DNA of 64,000 bases from Bifidobacterium sp. ESL0745 (GTDB lineage Bacteria; Actinomycetota; Actinomycetes; Actinomycetales; Bifidobacteriaceae), in the NCBI RefSeq assembly GCF_029433335.1, contig NZ_JAQTHX010000001.1, forward strand, positions 558,001-622,000, given 5' to 3'. The translations under genes were made by a program, and so were the position numbers. Numbering within the stretch: position 1 is the stretch's first letter; the number at the start of each line of letters is the position of its first letter. A model generated the notes under the pieces. It did not search any database, had not been told where the DNA came from, and saw only the letters and a list, made by a program, of their open reading frames with translations. Positions 37,291 to 46,649 of this stretch are shown here, in pieces.

Positions 37291-38889
37291 TTACTTCACG
37301 GCGTTGAGCCACTGTTCCTTGGTGGCCTTTTCGGCTTCGAGCTTGGACTTCTTGGCCGGGTCGGACTCGGCGGCGATCTGGGCGTTGAGCTCATCAAGCT
37401 GGGCCTTCAGCTGGGTCTCGAAGCTTGATACGCGGGCATCGGCTTCCGGGTCGCTCTTCTTCCAAGCGGCTTCCTCAACGGCCTTGATCTGGTTGTCGAC
37501 GGCGTCAAGGCGGCTTTCGATGCGGTGCATGTCCTCGCGCGGCACATAGCCAATCTGATCCCACTCGTCCTGAATGTCAGCCAGCGCCTGACGTGCCTTC
37601 TTGGCGGCCTTCTCGTCGGCGACCGGCACCAGCGCCTCGGCTTTCTTCAGCAGCTCTTCCTTCTTGGCGAGATTGTCCTTTTCGTTGGAGCTCATTTGGT
37701 CACGGTCGGCCTGGCGCGCATTGAAGAACACGTCGCAGGCCTCGCGGAACCTGGCCCACAGTTCGTCGTCTTCCTTGCGTCCGGCGCGGCCGGCGGCCTT
37801 CCAACGGTCCATGAGCTCGTTGAACTGATGGGAAGTGGCGCCCCAGTCAGTGGAGTCCTTGATCTCGTTGGCTTCCTTGATGATTTCTTCCTTGACACGC
37901 TTGGTCTCCTCGCGGGAGGCATCGCGGGCCTGCGCCCACTTGCGGCGGTGCTGGTTGAACGTGGTGCGGGCGGCGGAGAAGCGTTTCCACAGCGCGTCGG
38001 CGGTCGGCTTGTCAATGCGGACACTGTTGCGCTGATGCTCCTGCCATTGCTCGAAGAGCGAACGGAACTTGTCAGCGGTGGAACGCCAATTCGTGTTCTC
38101 TGAAAGCGAATTTGCAAGTGCCTCAGCCTTCTCCACGATGGCGGTGCGCTCCTTGATGGCCTTTTCGAGAGCGGCCTTGCGAGCCTCGGCAAGCTCGGCC
38201 TTCTTGGTCTCTCCGGCTTTCTTCAGCTCCTCATACTGCGCCTTGAGGGCGGCGATGTCGCCTACGATAGCGGGGCTGGCGGTTTCCTCGCCGAGCGTCT
38301 TGATGGATTCATCAATCTCGTGGGGCTTGATGTTCGCGGCCTTGAGGCGTGTGGCGAACAGGTCGAGCTTGGCCTTGAGGTCGAGATAACGACGTGCGTA
38401 AAGTGTCAATGCCTCGTCGTTGGTGACACCGGGGAACTGACCGACCTCGCGCTCACTTTCGCCTTCCTTGACATACACAGTGCCTTTGTCGTCGACACGA
38501 CCGAATGCTTCGGCGGCCTTGACGTCGGTTTCCGAGTATGTGTGAGCCGGGGCTGTGACCGGGTGCTTCGCCGGTTTCTTGGCAAAGGCCAGGGGGGAGG
38601 GGACATGCGGCTTTGGTGCGGGCTTGGCTGGGGCTGCCGGCGCGGCCACAGTGGGCGCTGCCTTGGCCGGTGCAGGAGCCTTCGGCGTGTCGCCAACCTT
38701 AGATGTCTCGGGTTGCGTAGCCTTGACGGGTGCAGGAGCCTTCGGCGCTGCAGGCTCAGCAGGAGCCGGTGTGTTTGCCGGTTCTACCGGTTTGGACGTG
38801 GCGCTGGCCTGTGCGTCCGCGGCAGGCTGCGCTGCCTGTGCGTTGGGTTCATTGGTGTTTTTCGATTCAGTGACTTGTTCGTCGGCCAT
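37291..38889 (-). CDS. DUF349 protein
   Basis: A 532-residue, mostly helical, soluble protein. The first 115 residues are an Ala/Pro/Lys-rich disordered region. At least three DUF349 helical repeats follow (TDWGATSHQFNELMDRWKAA; NWRSTADKFRSLFEQWQEH; the pattern W-x-L/F-x-x-x-F). The family is widespread in actinobacteria and without a settled function. AAGGAG is correctly spaced before ATG 38889. It is divergent from hisS, with a 91-base intergenic region that must hold both promoters. Confidence 0.88.
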   Translation of the reverse strand: MADEQVTESKNTNEPNAQAAQPAADAQASATSKPVEPANTPAPAEPAAPKAPAPVKATQPETSKVGDTPKAPAPAKAAPTVAAPAAPAKPAPKPHVPSPLAFAKKPAKHPVTAPAHTYSETDVKAAEAFGRVDDKGTVYVKEGESEREVGQFPGVTNDEALTLYARRYLDLKAKLDLFATRLKAANIKPHEIDESIKTLGEETASPAIVGDIAALKAQYEELKKAGETKKAELAEARKAALEKAIKERTAIVEKAEALANSLSENTNWRSTADKFRSLFEQWQEHQRNSVRIDKPTADALWKRFSAARTTFNQHRRKWAQARDASREETKRVKEEIIKEANEIKDSTDWGATSHQFNELMDRWKAAGRAGRKEDDELWARFREACDVFFNARQADRDQMSSNEKDNLAKKEELLKKAEALVPVADEKAAKKARQALADIQDEWDQIGYVPREDMHRIESRLDAVDNQIKAVEEAAWKKSDPEADARVSSFETQLKAQLDELNAQIAAESDPAKKSKLEAEKATKEQWLNAVK

Positions 38890-38980
38890 GGCCAGCTCCT
38901 TGAGAGTCTTCGTGTAACAGGCGTCGCAGAGTCGAGACGGTCGTCTCGATTTTCCGCAACACCACTTATTATAGGGAGTT

Positions 38981-40381
38981 ATGGCAAAAGGCGCATCAAT
39001 TTCAGGATTTCCGGAGTGGCTACCTCAAGAAAGGGTGGTCGAACAGCGTGTCATCGACACGGTCCGCAGGGTTTTCGAACTCAACGGATTCATCGGCATC
39101 GAGACCAGGGCAGTGGAGGAAGGCTCGAGTCTTCTGAAGAAAGGCGAGACGAGCAAAGAAATTTATCTGCTCTCGCGTCTGCAGGAGGTCGGCCACGAAT
39201 CCGACACGCCTATTGAGCATCGCCTTGGCCTGCATTTTGATTTGACCGTTCCTCTGAGCCGTTACGTGGTCGAGCACTCCGGTCAGCTCGCGTTCCCGTT
39301 CAAGCGTTGGCAGATCCAGAAGGTCTGGCGCGGCGAGCGTCCGCAGGAAGGCCGCTTCCGTGAGTTCGTCCAGGCCGATATCGATGTGATCGGCAATGGC
39401 GAGTTGGAGGACCATTATGAGGTCGAATTGCCGCTGGTCATGGTCCAGGCGCTTGAGGAACTGCGTAAATTCGGCCTTCCGAGGGCCACTGTGCATGCCA
39501 ACAACCGCAAGCTTTCCGAGGGCTTCTACCGCGGGCTTGGCCTCACGGATGTCGAGGGCGTGTTGCGTGAGATCGATAAGCTCGACAAGATCGGTGCCGA
39601 CGAAGTGGTCAAGCTTCTGGTCAGCGAGTGCGGTGCCGACGAAGCGCAGGCTCGCGCTTGCCTTGAACTGGCGGAACTCACTGCCAAAGACGGCAAGGAA
39701 CTTCTAGAGAAGTTTGATGAGCTGTGTGCCAAGCACGGTATTGCACAGGACAGCGACGCATACCGGCTTGCCCGCGAAGGCCTCGATACGTTGGCGATGA
39801 TCGTCGATGAAGCGGCCATCACCCGTCCCGGCTCCGTCATTGCGGATCTGAAGATTGCGCGTGGTCTTGATTATTACACCGGTTCCGTCTACGAGACCTT
39901 CCTTGACGGTGCCGCTGAGCTTGGTTCCATCTGCTCCGGCGGGCGGTACGACAACCTCGCTTCACAAGGCAACAGGAAATATCCGGGTGTAGGCCTGTCG
40001 ATCGGCTTGTCTCGTTTGGTCTCCTATATGCTGCACACCGCAGGTGCGCACGCCTCCCGTGTTTCGCCGGCAGCCGTCATGGTGGCCGTCTGGAACGAGG
40101 ACGATCGCTTGGATTGCAACCATATCGCCGCTGCCCTGCGCAAGCGCGGCATCGCCGCCGACGTGGCTCCGAAGGCCGCAAAGCTCGGCAAGCAGATCAA
40201 ATATGCCGACAAACTGGGCATTCCCTATGTCTGGTTCCCGGCCGACGCATCGGGCGACGGCGAGGGCAGCGACCATGACGAGGTGAAGAACATCATCACC
40301 GGTGAGCAGGTTCCCGCCGATGCCAAGTCATGGCAACCCGATACTGTGTATGCTCAGCAAACCGTCTCTTTGGACAAGTAA
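38981..40381 (+). CDS. hisS: Histidyl-tRNA synthetase
   Basis: Class II synthetase of 466 residues that charges tRNAHis. Motif 2 reads RFREFVQADIDVIG. The histidine-specific motif is ARGLDYYTGSVYET and motif 3 is GVGLSIGLSRL. The C-terminal anticodon-binding domain begins near 355 (AVMVAVWNEDDRLDC). ATG 38981 is preceded by GGGAG. aspS follows after 56 bases on the same strand, the usual hisS-aspS pair. Confidence 0.97.
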   Translation: MAKGASISGFPEWLPQERVVEQRVIDTVRRVFELNGFIGIETRAVEEGSSLLKKGETSKEIYLLSRLQEVGHESDTPIEHRLGLHFDLTVPLSRYVVEHSGQLAFPFKRWQIQKVWRGERPQEGRFREFVQADIDVIGNGELEDHYEVELPLVMVQALEELRKFGLPRATVHANNRKLSEGFYRGLGLTDVEGVLREIDKLDKIGADEVVKLLVSECGADEAQARACLELAELTAKDGKELLEKFDELCAKHGIAQDSDAYRLAREGLDTLAMIVDEAAITRPGSVIADLKIARGLDYYTGSVYETFLDGAAELGSICSGGRYDNLASQGNRKYPGVGLSIGLSRLVSYMLHTAGAHASRVSPAAVMVAVWNEDDRLDCNHIAAALRKRGIAADVAPKAAKLGKQIKYADKLGIPYVWFPADASGDGEGSDHDEVKNIITGEQVPADAKSWQPDTVYAQQTVSLDK

Positions 40382-40437
40382 AAGAGCGCGGATTTTCGCG
40401 GTTTTCGAGCGGTTAGTAGATAAGGAATAGAGGGAGC

Positions 40438-42237
40438 ATGAGCCAGACGGCATATAGAACACACCATGCCACTGAAGTGACCGAGGAACTGATCGGCCAG
40501 AAGGTAACCCTTGCGGGCTGGGTCGACCGCAGGCGCGATCACGGCGGCGTCGCCTTCATCGACTTGCGTGACAGCACCGGCTTGGTGCAGATCGTCATTT
40601 ACGACGAGGAGATCGCCCGTCCGTTGCGCAGCGAGTTCGTCATCCAAGTCGTCGGCGAGGTGCGTGAGCGCCCGGATGGCAACGAGAACGAGCACCTTTC
40701 CACCGGCAAGGTCGAGGTCGTCGTCGAAAGCCTCAAGGTGCTGGCCAAGTCCGACGCGCTGCCGTTCCAGGTTTCCACCGCCCTGGAAAACGAGGCCGAG
40801 AACAAACTTCCTGGCGAGGATGTGCGTCTGAAGTATCGTTATCTCGATCTGCGTCGTCCTTCCATGCAGCGCAACTTGAAGCTTCGCAGCGACATGACCC
40901 GTGCGGCGCGCCACGCGCTGGAGGATATGGACTTCACCGAAGTCGAGACACCGACCTTCATCAAGTCCACGCCGGAAGGTGCGCGCGACTTTGTGGTGCC
41001 GGCACGCTTGGTGCCCGGCTCCTGGTACGCGCTGCCGCAGTCCCCGCAGCTTCTGAAACAGCTGTTGATGGTAGGTGGTGTTGAGCGTTACTTCCAGCTC
41101 GCACGGTGCTACCGTGACGAGGACTTCCGCGCCGACCGCCAGCCCGAATTCACCCAGCTCGACATGGAAATGAGCTACGTCGATCAGGAAGACGTGATGG
41201 CCATGGCCGAGAAGGTCATCGCCGCCATCTGGAAGACCCAGGGCTATGACGTCAAGCTGCCGATCGACCGCATCACCTGGCAGGACGCGATGGACAAGTA
41301 CGGTTCCGACAAGCCCGATCTGCGTTTCGGCAACCCGATCGTCGAACTCACCGATTACTTCAAGAACACGCCGTTCCGCGTCTTCCAGGCACCCTACGTC
41401 GGTGCCGTGGTCTTCGAGGGCGGGGCCGATACGCCGCGTCGTCAGTTCGACGCATGGCAGGAATGGGCACGCCAGCGCGGGGCCAAGGGCCTCGCCTACG
41501 TCCAGTTCACCGGCGACGGCACCCTCAAGGGGCCTGTGGCCAAGAACCTTTCCGACGAGGAACGCAACGGTCTGAAAGAGGCCGTGGGCGCCAAGGACGG
41601 GGACGCGGTGTTCTTCGCCGCGGGCACCCGTGAATCCTCGCAGCTGCTGCTCGGTGCTGCCCGCGTTGAGATCGCGCGTCGCGCAGGCCTGCTCGATCCG
41701 AAGAAGTTCGCCTTCACATGGGTGGTCGACTTCCCGCTCTTCAAGCGCACCGACGACCCGGACGACGACGATGTGGCCGTTGGCCATTCCAAGTGGACTT
41801 CGATGCATCATCCGTTCACCATGCCGAGCGCCGACTGGATCGATAAGTTCGACAAGGACCCGGAACACGCCATGAGCGACTCCTACGACATCGTCTGCAA
41901 CGGTGAGGAGATGGGCGGAGGTTCGGTGCGTATCCACCGCAACGACATCCAGGAGCGTGTGCTCGATGTGCTCGGCATCGGCGAAGAGGAAGCCCAGGAG
42001 AAGTTCGGCTTCCTGCTTGAAGCGTTCAAGTACGGTGCACCGCCTCACGCGGGCATCGCTCTTGGCTGGGACCGCACGGTTTCGTTGCTCGCCGGCGTTG
42101 ACACCATCCGCGACGTCATCGCCTTCCCGAAGGCCGGCGGCGGCCGCGATCCGCTCACTGGTGCCCCGGCTCCGATTTCCGATGCTCAGCGCGCCGAGAC
42201 CGGCGTCGACTACGATCCGGATGAGGACAAGGACTAG
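40438..42237 (+). CDS. aspS: Aspartyl-tRNA synthetase, probably non-discriminating
   Basis: Class II synthetase of 599 residues with the bacterial insertion (GAD) domain. The N-terminal anticodon-binding OB fold reads [14 protein letters not shown]. His35 occupies the position where tRNAAsp-specific enzymes such as E. coli have Leu and non-discriminating enzymes have His. Motif 2 is [18 protein letters not shown] and motif 3 is [15 protein letters not shown] non-discriminating enzyme would also make Asp-tRNAAsn, to be converted by GatCAB. It follows hisS and ends at a strong terminator. Confidence 0.97.
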   Translation: MSQTAYRTHHATEVTEELIGQKVTLAGWVDRRRDHGGVAFIDLRDSTGLVQIVIYDEEIARPLRSEFVIQVVGEVRERPDGNENEHLSTGKVEVVVESLKVLAKSDALPFQVSTALENEAENKLPGEDVRLKYRYLDLRRPSMQRNLKLRSDMTRAARHALEDMDFTEVETPTFIKSTPEGARDFVVPARLVPGSWYALPQSPQLLKQLLMVGGVERYFQLARCYRDEDFRADRQPEFTQLDMEMSYVDQEDVMAMAEKVIAAIWKTQGYDVKLPIDRITWQDAMDKYGSDKPDLRFGNPIVELTDYFKNTPFRVFQAPYVGAVVFEGGADTPRRQFDAWQEWARQRGAKGLAYVQFTGDGTLKGPVAKNLSDEERNGLKEAVGAKDGDAVFFAAGTRESSQLLLGAARVEIARRAGLLDPKKFAFTWVVDFPLFKRTDDPDDDDVAVGHSKWTSMHHPFTMPSADWIDKFDKDPEHAMSDSYDIVCNGEEMGGGSVRIHRNDIQERVLDVLGIGEEEAQEKFGFLLEAFKYGAPPHAGIALGWDRTVSLLAGVDTIRDVIAFPKAGGGRDPLTGAPAPISDAQRAETGVDYDPDEDKD

Positions 42238-42276
42238 TTCGGTTTCGTAGGCTTTGTTCCAAATACGTTGGTATTG

Positions 42277-42315
42277 AAATGTGCCCGGTTGTGCTTGCAA
42301 GCCGGGCACATTTGT
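42277..42315 (+). terminator. Terminator after aspS
   Basis: AAATGTGCCCGG (42277-42288) pairs with CCGGGCACATTT (42302-42313), 12 bp perfect with a 13-nt loop. It closes the hisS-aspS unit. Confidence 0.88.
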
Positions 42316-42584
42316 GTATTGAGTCAGTGATTGGAAGGTGGCAACCGAAGCGTTTCCCAGAATGAAGACCCTTGCAAAATGCGCAGATGTATGACAAGGA
42401 GATTTTCGTGATTGCTGGAATCTTTCTCTTCTTTTTAAGTTAATTTGACGTGATAAAAAGCAATGAAATATATACAAACCGCCGGATTGATGGCAAGTGT
42501 TAGTTGTGTAACACTAATTGCTGATATGTTCCAATAATTTCGCTGGTAACTATGTAGTAACACTGTGCAGGTATACTGCTTTTC
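42314..42584. other. Geneless promoter region of gluABCD
   Basis: After the aspS terminator this AT-rich stretch carries no supported gene. It holds an inverted repeat AGTGTTA-N6-TAACACT (42496-42515), a GlnR-like GTAAC-N6-GTAAC element and a TATACT -10 box just before gluA. Confidence 0.6.
42546..42577 (+). promoter_or_regulatory. gluA promoter with GlnR-like box
   Basis: GTAAC-TATGTA-GTAAC at 42546-42561 fits the actinobacterial GlnR half-site pattern (GTnAC-N6-GnAAC). TATACT at 42572-42577 fits a -10 box whose start point would fall at the gluA ATG (42585). No good -35 hexamer is present and the box overlaps its place, as expected for an activator-dependent promoter. Confidence 0.5.
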
Positions 42585-43391
42585 ATGTCTGATACCAAAG
42601 AAACCATCATTAAAGCGCATGATAATGGCGCGCTGAGTGCAACGGTGGAGGAGAACCAGCCGTTGGTCGAACTCTCTCATGTGGAAAAGCATTTCGGCAA
42701 GCTCCATGTCTTGAAGGACATCAACCTCAAGGTCGACAAGGGCGAAGTGCTCGTCGTGGTCGGGCCTTCCGGATCCGGCAAATCGACGATGTGCCGCACC
42801 ATCAACAGACTGGAAACCATCGACTCGGGCACTATCCGCATCGACGGCCAGCCGCTTCCGCAGGAAGGCAAGGACCTTGCCAATTTGCGCGCCGAAGTCG
42901 GCATGGTCTTCCAGCAGTTCAACCTTTTCGCCAACAAGACGATCCTGCAGAACGTCACGCTTGCGCCGGTCAAGGTGAGGCATATGGACAAGAAGGACGC
43001 CGACGACCTCGGCATGGATCTTCTGGCCCGCGTCGGCGTCGAGAGCCAGGCCAACAAGATGCCGTCCCAGCTTTCCGGCGGCCAGCAGCAGCGTGTGGCC
43101 ATCGCCCGCGCGCTGGCCATGCAGCCGAAGATTATGCTTTTCGACGAGCCCACCAGCGCCCTCGACCCGGAAATGGTCAACGAGGTGCTTGACGTGATGA
43201 TCAAGCTCGCCAGCGAGGGCATGACGATGATCTGCGTGACCCACGAGATGGGCTTCGCACGCAAGGCGGCCGACCATATCGTCTTCATGGCCGACGGCAG
43301 GATTCTTGAAAAGGGAACGCCGGACGAGTTCTTCGACCATCCGAAAACCGAACGTGCCAAGGATTTCCTTTCCAAGATCCTCACGCACTGA
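42585..43391 (+). CDS. gluA: Glutamate-type amino-acid ABC transporter, ATP-binding protein
   Basis: A 268-residue ATPase of the polar-amino-acid uptake (PAAT) family. It has Walker [11 protein letters not shown]-loop VFQQFNLF, signature [15 protein letters not shown], Walker [13 protein letters not shown] and the switch His in CVTHEMGF. The N-terminal 25 residues precede the ATPase fold. There is no Shine-Dalgarno; the ATG lies 7 bases after a TATACT box, so the message is probably leaderless. The binding protein and two permeases follow in the order known from the corynebacterial gluABCD glutamate system. Glutamate or glutamine is the likely substrate. Confidence 0.9.
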   Translation: MSDTKETIIKAHDNGALSATVEENQPLVELSHVEKHFGKLHVLKDINLKVDKGEVLVVVGPSGSGKSTMCRTINRLETIDSGTIRIDGQPLPQEGKDLANLRAEVGMVFQQFNLFANKTILQNVTLAPVKVRHMDKKDADDLGMDLLARVGVESQANKMPSQLSGGQQQRVAIARALAMQPKIMLFDEPTSALDPEMVNEVLDVMIKLASEGMTMICVTHEMGFARKAADHIVFMADGRILEKGTPDEFFDHPKTERAKDFLSKILTH

Positions 43392-43423
43392 CGTTCTATG
43401 TATTTGATATTCGAGCGGCGGCA

Positions 43424-43463
43424 CCGGTTCCTGTTGCGCTACGGGCTATCCGGCAGGAATCGG
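43424..43463 (+). other. Intra-operon hairpin between gluA and gluB
   Basis: CCGGTTCCTG (43424-43433) pairs with CAGGAATCGG (43454-43463), 10 positions including one G-U, with a 20-nt loop. Such stems between the ATPase and binding-protein genes can adjust mRNA stability or expression ratio; no T-run follows. Confidence 0.45.
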
Positions 43464-43570
43464 CAATCGCGGCAGATATTCGGCAGTAAAGACCGAGAAG
43501 CGCAATACATGAAAGCACAAAATCGTCAATCCGCTCAATAGCGAATGGGGAAGTATCGGGAAGCAAGTAT

Positions 43571-44425
43571 ATGAAACCATTATCCAAACAATTTTTGCGC
43601 ACCTGGCGCAGGATTCTCGCGGCCTTCTGTGCTTTGGCCTGCGTGTTCACCGTGGCTGCGTGCGGATCGAGCAACGAGGCGGGCAAGATCCGCATTGGCA
43701 TCAAATTCGACCAGCCAGGCGTCGGCTTCAAGAAATCCGGCACCTACGTCGGCTTCGACGTGGACGTGGCGCGCTACATCGCCCGCAGGCTTGGCTATTC
43801 CGACGACCAGATCGTCTGGAAGGAAGCCCCAAGCAAGCAGCGTGAAGCAATGCTGCAGAACGGCGATGTCGACATGATCGTCGCCAGCTATTCCATCACT
43901 GATGAACGCAAGAAGGCCGTAAGCTTTGCCGGACCATATTTCGTGGCCGGGCAGGACCTGATGGTGCGCAAGGACGACCATGAAATAACCGGACCGGACA
44001 GCCTGAACGGCAAGCGCCTCTGCTCGGTGACCGGTTCCACATCGGCTGAAGTGGTCAAGAAGAAATTCGCCTCCAAGGTGCAGCTGATGGAGCAGCCCGG
44101 CTACGCGGAATGCGCGACGGCACTGTTCAGCGGCATCGTCGACGCGGTGACCACCGATGACATCATTCTGGCCGGTCTCGCCTCCAACGCCCGCGGCAAG
44201 CTTCGTCTGATCGGCAAACCGTTCACACAGGAATATTACGGTGTCGGTGTCAAGAAGGGTGATGTCGCGTTTGCCAAGAAGATCGACAAGGCCATCGCCC
44301 AGATGGAAAAGGATGGGTCTTGGAAGCGCTACATCAACGACAACACGCGTGGCGTCGCTTATAAGCCGAATATGAAATACAATCCGCCGAAGCCGGATCT
44401 CGGAGAGACGGGAGCCTCGAAATGA
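43571..44425 (+). CDS. gluB: Glutamate-type amino-acid-binding lipoprotein
   Basis: A 284-residue extracytoplasmic solute-binding protein. It has a signal peptide with a lipobox (VFTVAACGSS, cleaved before Cys) for membrane anchoring. The SBP_bac_3 fold follows: IRIGIKFDQPGVGF, YVGFDVDVARYIARRLGY and CSVTGSTSAEVVKKKF. GGGAAG lies about 9 bases before ATG 43571. It delivers substrate to the GluC/GluD permeases. The stop overlaps the gluC start by 4 bases. Confidence 0.92.
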   Translation: MKPLSKQFLRTWRRILAAFCALACVFTVAACGSSNEAGKIRIGIKFDQPGVGFKKSGTYVGFDVDVARYIARRLGYSDDQIVWKEAPSKQREAMLQNGDVDMIVASYSITDERKKAVSFAGPYFVAGQDLMVRKDDHEITGPDSLNGKRLCSVTGSTSAEVVKKKFASKVQLMEQPGYAECATALFSGIVDAVTTDDIILAGLASNARGKLRLIGKPFTQEYYGVGVKKGDVAFAKKIDKAIAQMEKDGSWKRYINDNTRGVAYKPNMKYNPPKPDLGETGASK

Positions 44426-45099
44426 GTGAATTCCTGCAACTGTTCAGCCAATACAACGTTCCTGGAGCGTTTCTTGTCAATATCGAACTGACGCTTTGGT
44501 CGGCTCTGTTCTCGCTGTTACTCGGTGTCGTTCTGTTGATGATGCGCATCTCGCCGATTTCCTCGCTGCGCACGGTGGCGGGCGCCTATGTCGAATTCTT
44601 CAAGAACATGCCGTTGACCATCATCATGGTCTTCATGGTGCTCGGTGCCTTCGCCCAGCTCAAACTCACGTTCTCCAGCACCTTCGCCACGAACTTCTTC
44701 TGGCTGGCGGTCACTGGCCTTTCGCTGTACACAGCGGCCTTTGTCTGCGAATCCCTGCGTTCCGGCATCAACACCGTTCCGCTGGGGCAGGCCGAAGCGG
44801 CGCGCGCGTTGGGTTTGAGCTTCATGCAGTCGGCCACGCAGATCATCCTGCCGCAGGCCTTCCGAGGATCCGTCGCGCCCCTTGGCAACACGCTGATCGC
44901 GCTCTTGAAGAACTCGACGGTCGCCGCGGCCGCATCGGTGGCCACCGAAACGTCGAGCCTGATGAGCGAGATGATCGAGTTCCACGCGAACTCCATCGTC
45001 GCCATCTTCCTGATCTTTGCGTTCGGTTACGTGATCCTGATCATCCCCATCGGGGCGCTGACCACATTCCTTTCCAACAAACTCGCGGTACGGAGGTGA
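44422..45099 (+). CDS. gluC: Amino-acid ABC transporter permease (GluC type)
   Basis: A 225-residue inner-membrane permease of the HisM/GlnP family. About five helices are visible (LTLWSALFSLLLGVVLLMM; AIFLIFAFGYVILIIPIGAL). The EAA loop that docks the ATPase reads GQAEAARALGLSFMQSATQI. It is translationally coupled to gluB (ATGA). It forms the heterodimeric channel with GluD. Confidence 0.93.
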   Translation: MSEFLQLFSQYNVPGAFLVNIELTLWSALFSLLLGVVLLMMRISPISSLRTVAGAYVEFFKNMPLTIIMVFMVLGAFAQLKLTFSSTFATNFFWLAVTGLSLYTAAFVCESLRSGINTVPLGQAEAARALGLSFMQSATQIILPQAFRGSVAPLGNTLIALLKNSTVAAAASVATETSSLMSEMIEFHANSIVAIFLIFAFGYVILIIPIGALTTFLSNKLAVRR

Positions 45100-45103
45100 A
45101 CGC

Positions 45104-46243
45104 ATGAGCAAGAACAACAACGAATCGGCCGTGCTTTTCGATGAGCCGGGGCCGAAAGGCAAACGCAACATCCGCATCGCCAACTGGATTGGCGGCATCA
45201 TCGTCGCCATCCTCGTGGTCCTCATCCTCATGCGCCTGCACAACCCGCCGGACGGCGAAAATCAGCTCGACTGGGCGCTGTGGAAACCGGCGCTCGACGG
45301 CGAGGCCTGGACGGACTTCTACCTGCCGGGTCTGTGGATGACCATCAAGGCAGCCGTGCTCGCCGTCATCGGCTCGGTGGTTTTCGGCCTGATCTTCGGC
45401 GTCGGCAGACTATTGCCGAGCAGGATCGTACGCGGGGTGTCCGGCGTCATTGTCGAATTCTGCCGCGCGGTGCCGGTGCTGATGTTCATGATCTTCTTCT
45501 GGCGCCTGTTCTCCTTCATAGGTATTCAGAGCGCCTCCTACTGGGCCGTCGTGCTGGGGCTTATCCTCTACAACGGCTCCGTGGTCGCGGAACTGGTGCG
45601 AAGCGGCGTCGGCAACCTGCCTGGCGGCCAGCGCGAGGCTTCATTGGCCTTGGGCCTGACAACCACGCAGTCGCTGATGCAGATCGAAGTGCCGCAGGCG
45701 ATCTACGCCATGCTGCCCGCCGCCGTGACCCAGCTGGTCGTGGTGCTGAAGGACACCGCGCTCGGCTCGATCATCATGTATACGGATCTTTTGCAGGAAT
45801 CCCGCCGTTTGGGCTCGATGTACTTCAACATCCTGCAGACGTTGGTGGTCGCCGGCGTGGTCTACTTCATCGTCTGCGCACTGCTTTCCAAGCTTGCGGA
45901 ATGGCTCCCCAGCCGCATGCAGGAACGCACCGCCGCCCCGGCCGAACCCGAGCCGGTCGCGCCGATCGCCATCATGGATGCCTCGAACGTCAACCAGATC
46001 GCGGTGGCCAAGGAAGTGGACGAGGACCATTACGGTGGCGTTCCTCGCCAGTATCATGTCCATCACCGTGGCACCAACGCCTCGGTGCATCACTGGAGGC
46101 GCACCCGCTACGAACAGGGATACGACGCCACGCACCCCGAAAGTGAAAAGGAGCCGGATCATCTCGAGCTTCCCGACATCCCGCTTCCAGGTCATAAGCC
46201 TCATCCGCATGGAGACAAGCCCAAGAAACCAAAAGATGAGTAG
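45104..46243 (+). CDS. gluD: Amino-acid ABC transporter permease (GluD type) with long polar tail
   Basis: A 379-residue permease. The N-terminal 25 residues are polar. The HisM-like membrane part occupies about 25-280, with EAA loop GQREASLALGLTTTQSLMQI. The last 95 residues are hydrophilic, His/Pro/Lys-rich and probably cytosolic (HVHHRGTNASVHHWRRTRY), longer than in typical permeases. Start ATG 45104 follows GGAGG. This is the last gene of the gluABCD operon, closed by a 12-bp terminator. Confidence 0.92.
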   Translation: MSKNNNESAVLFDEPGPKGKRNIRIANWIGGIIVAILVVLILMRLHNPPDGENQLDWALWKPALDGEAWTDFYLPGLWMTIKAAVLAVIGSVVFGLIFGVGRLLPSRIVRGVSGVIVEFCRAVPVLMFMIFFWRLFSFIGIQSASYWAVVLGLILYNGSVVAELVRSGVGNLPGGQREASLALGLTTTQSLMQIEVPQAIYAMLPAAVTQLVVVLKDTALGSIIMYTDLLQESRRLGSMYFNILQTLVVAGVVYFIVCALLSKLAEWLPSRMQERTAAPAEPEPVAPIAIMDASNVNQIAVAKEVDEDHYGGVPRQYHVHHRGTNASVHHWRRTRYEQGYDATHPESEKEPDHLELPDIPLPGHKPHPHGDKPKKPKDE

Positions 46244-46261
46244 TTTGTAGGCTGGGTTTTG

Positions 46262-46300
46262 AAATGGTGACCATTGATTTTTCAGTGGTCACCATTTTGT
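46262..46300 (+). terminator. Terminator after gluABCD
   Basis: AAATGGTGACCA (46262-46273) pairs perfectly with TGGTCACCATTT (46286-46297), with TTTTGTT at the 3' side. It ends the transporter operon. Confidence 0.9.
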
Positions 46301-46407
46301 TCCATCCACTTTTCATATTCCTCCACTCCGCTCGTTTTGGAAAGTAATCTGTCGTTTTCGTTTTGAGAGAAGTATCGTTTTGCTTAATTTTGAAACTTAT
46401 CTTAAGC

Positions 46408-46579
46408 GTGGAGCGGAGAGATATGCGATGTTCGAGCGTAGGCTTGGCCTAAACAAAATCAGAGATTTTGTCTTCGCGCTCGATATGTCGCGCTCACTTC
46501 GCCTGAACGGAGGCCACAGGGCTTCGTTCTTAACGGCTCAGCCAAAGTGTCTCGAACATTGTATATCTCCCCGCTCCAC
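46408..46579 (+). ncRNA. Candidate structured RNA or small inverted-repeat element
   Basis: A 172-nt element in the 406-base gap between gluD and the helicase gene. Arms of 29 nt (46408-46436 and 46551-46579) pair at 28 of 29 positions on the + strand. Two of those pairs are G-U and one A-C mismatch remains. Inside are a perfect 8-bp hairpin with a 3-nt loop (46453-46460 with 46464-46471) and a hairpin at 46505-46529 with one mismatch in 11. No strong T-run or ribosome site is present. It could be a non-coding RNA or a miniature transposable element; no known RNA family is recognised. Confidence 0.4.
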
Positions 46580-46649
46580 GGTTCACTATGAAAACTGAAC
46601 GATGCTATTAAGCGATTTACAGTAGCGAGCGGACGATAGAGTTGGGATT

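Noticed and set aside
46380..46598. 72-codon frame across the inverted-repeat element
   Set aside because: It spans both arms of the repeat, lacks a ribosome site and has no recognisable protein features; the secondary structure explains the sequence better.
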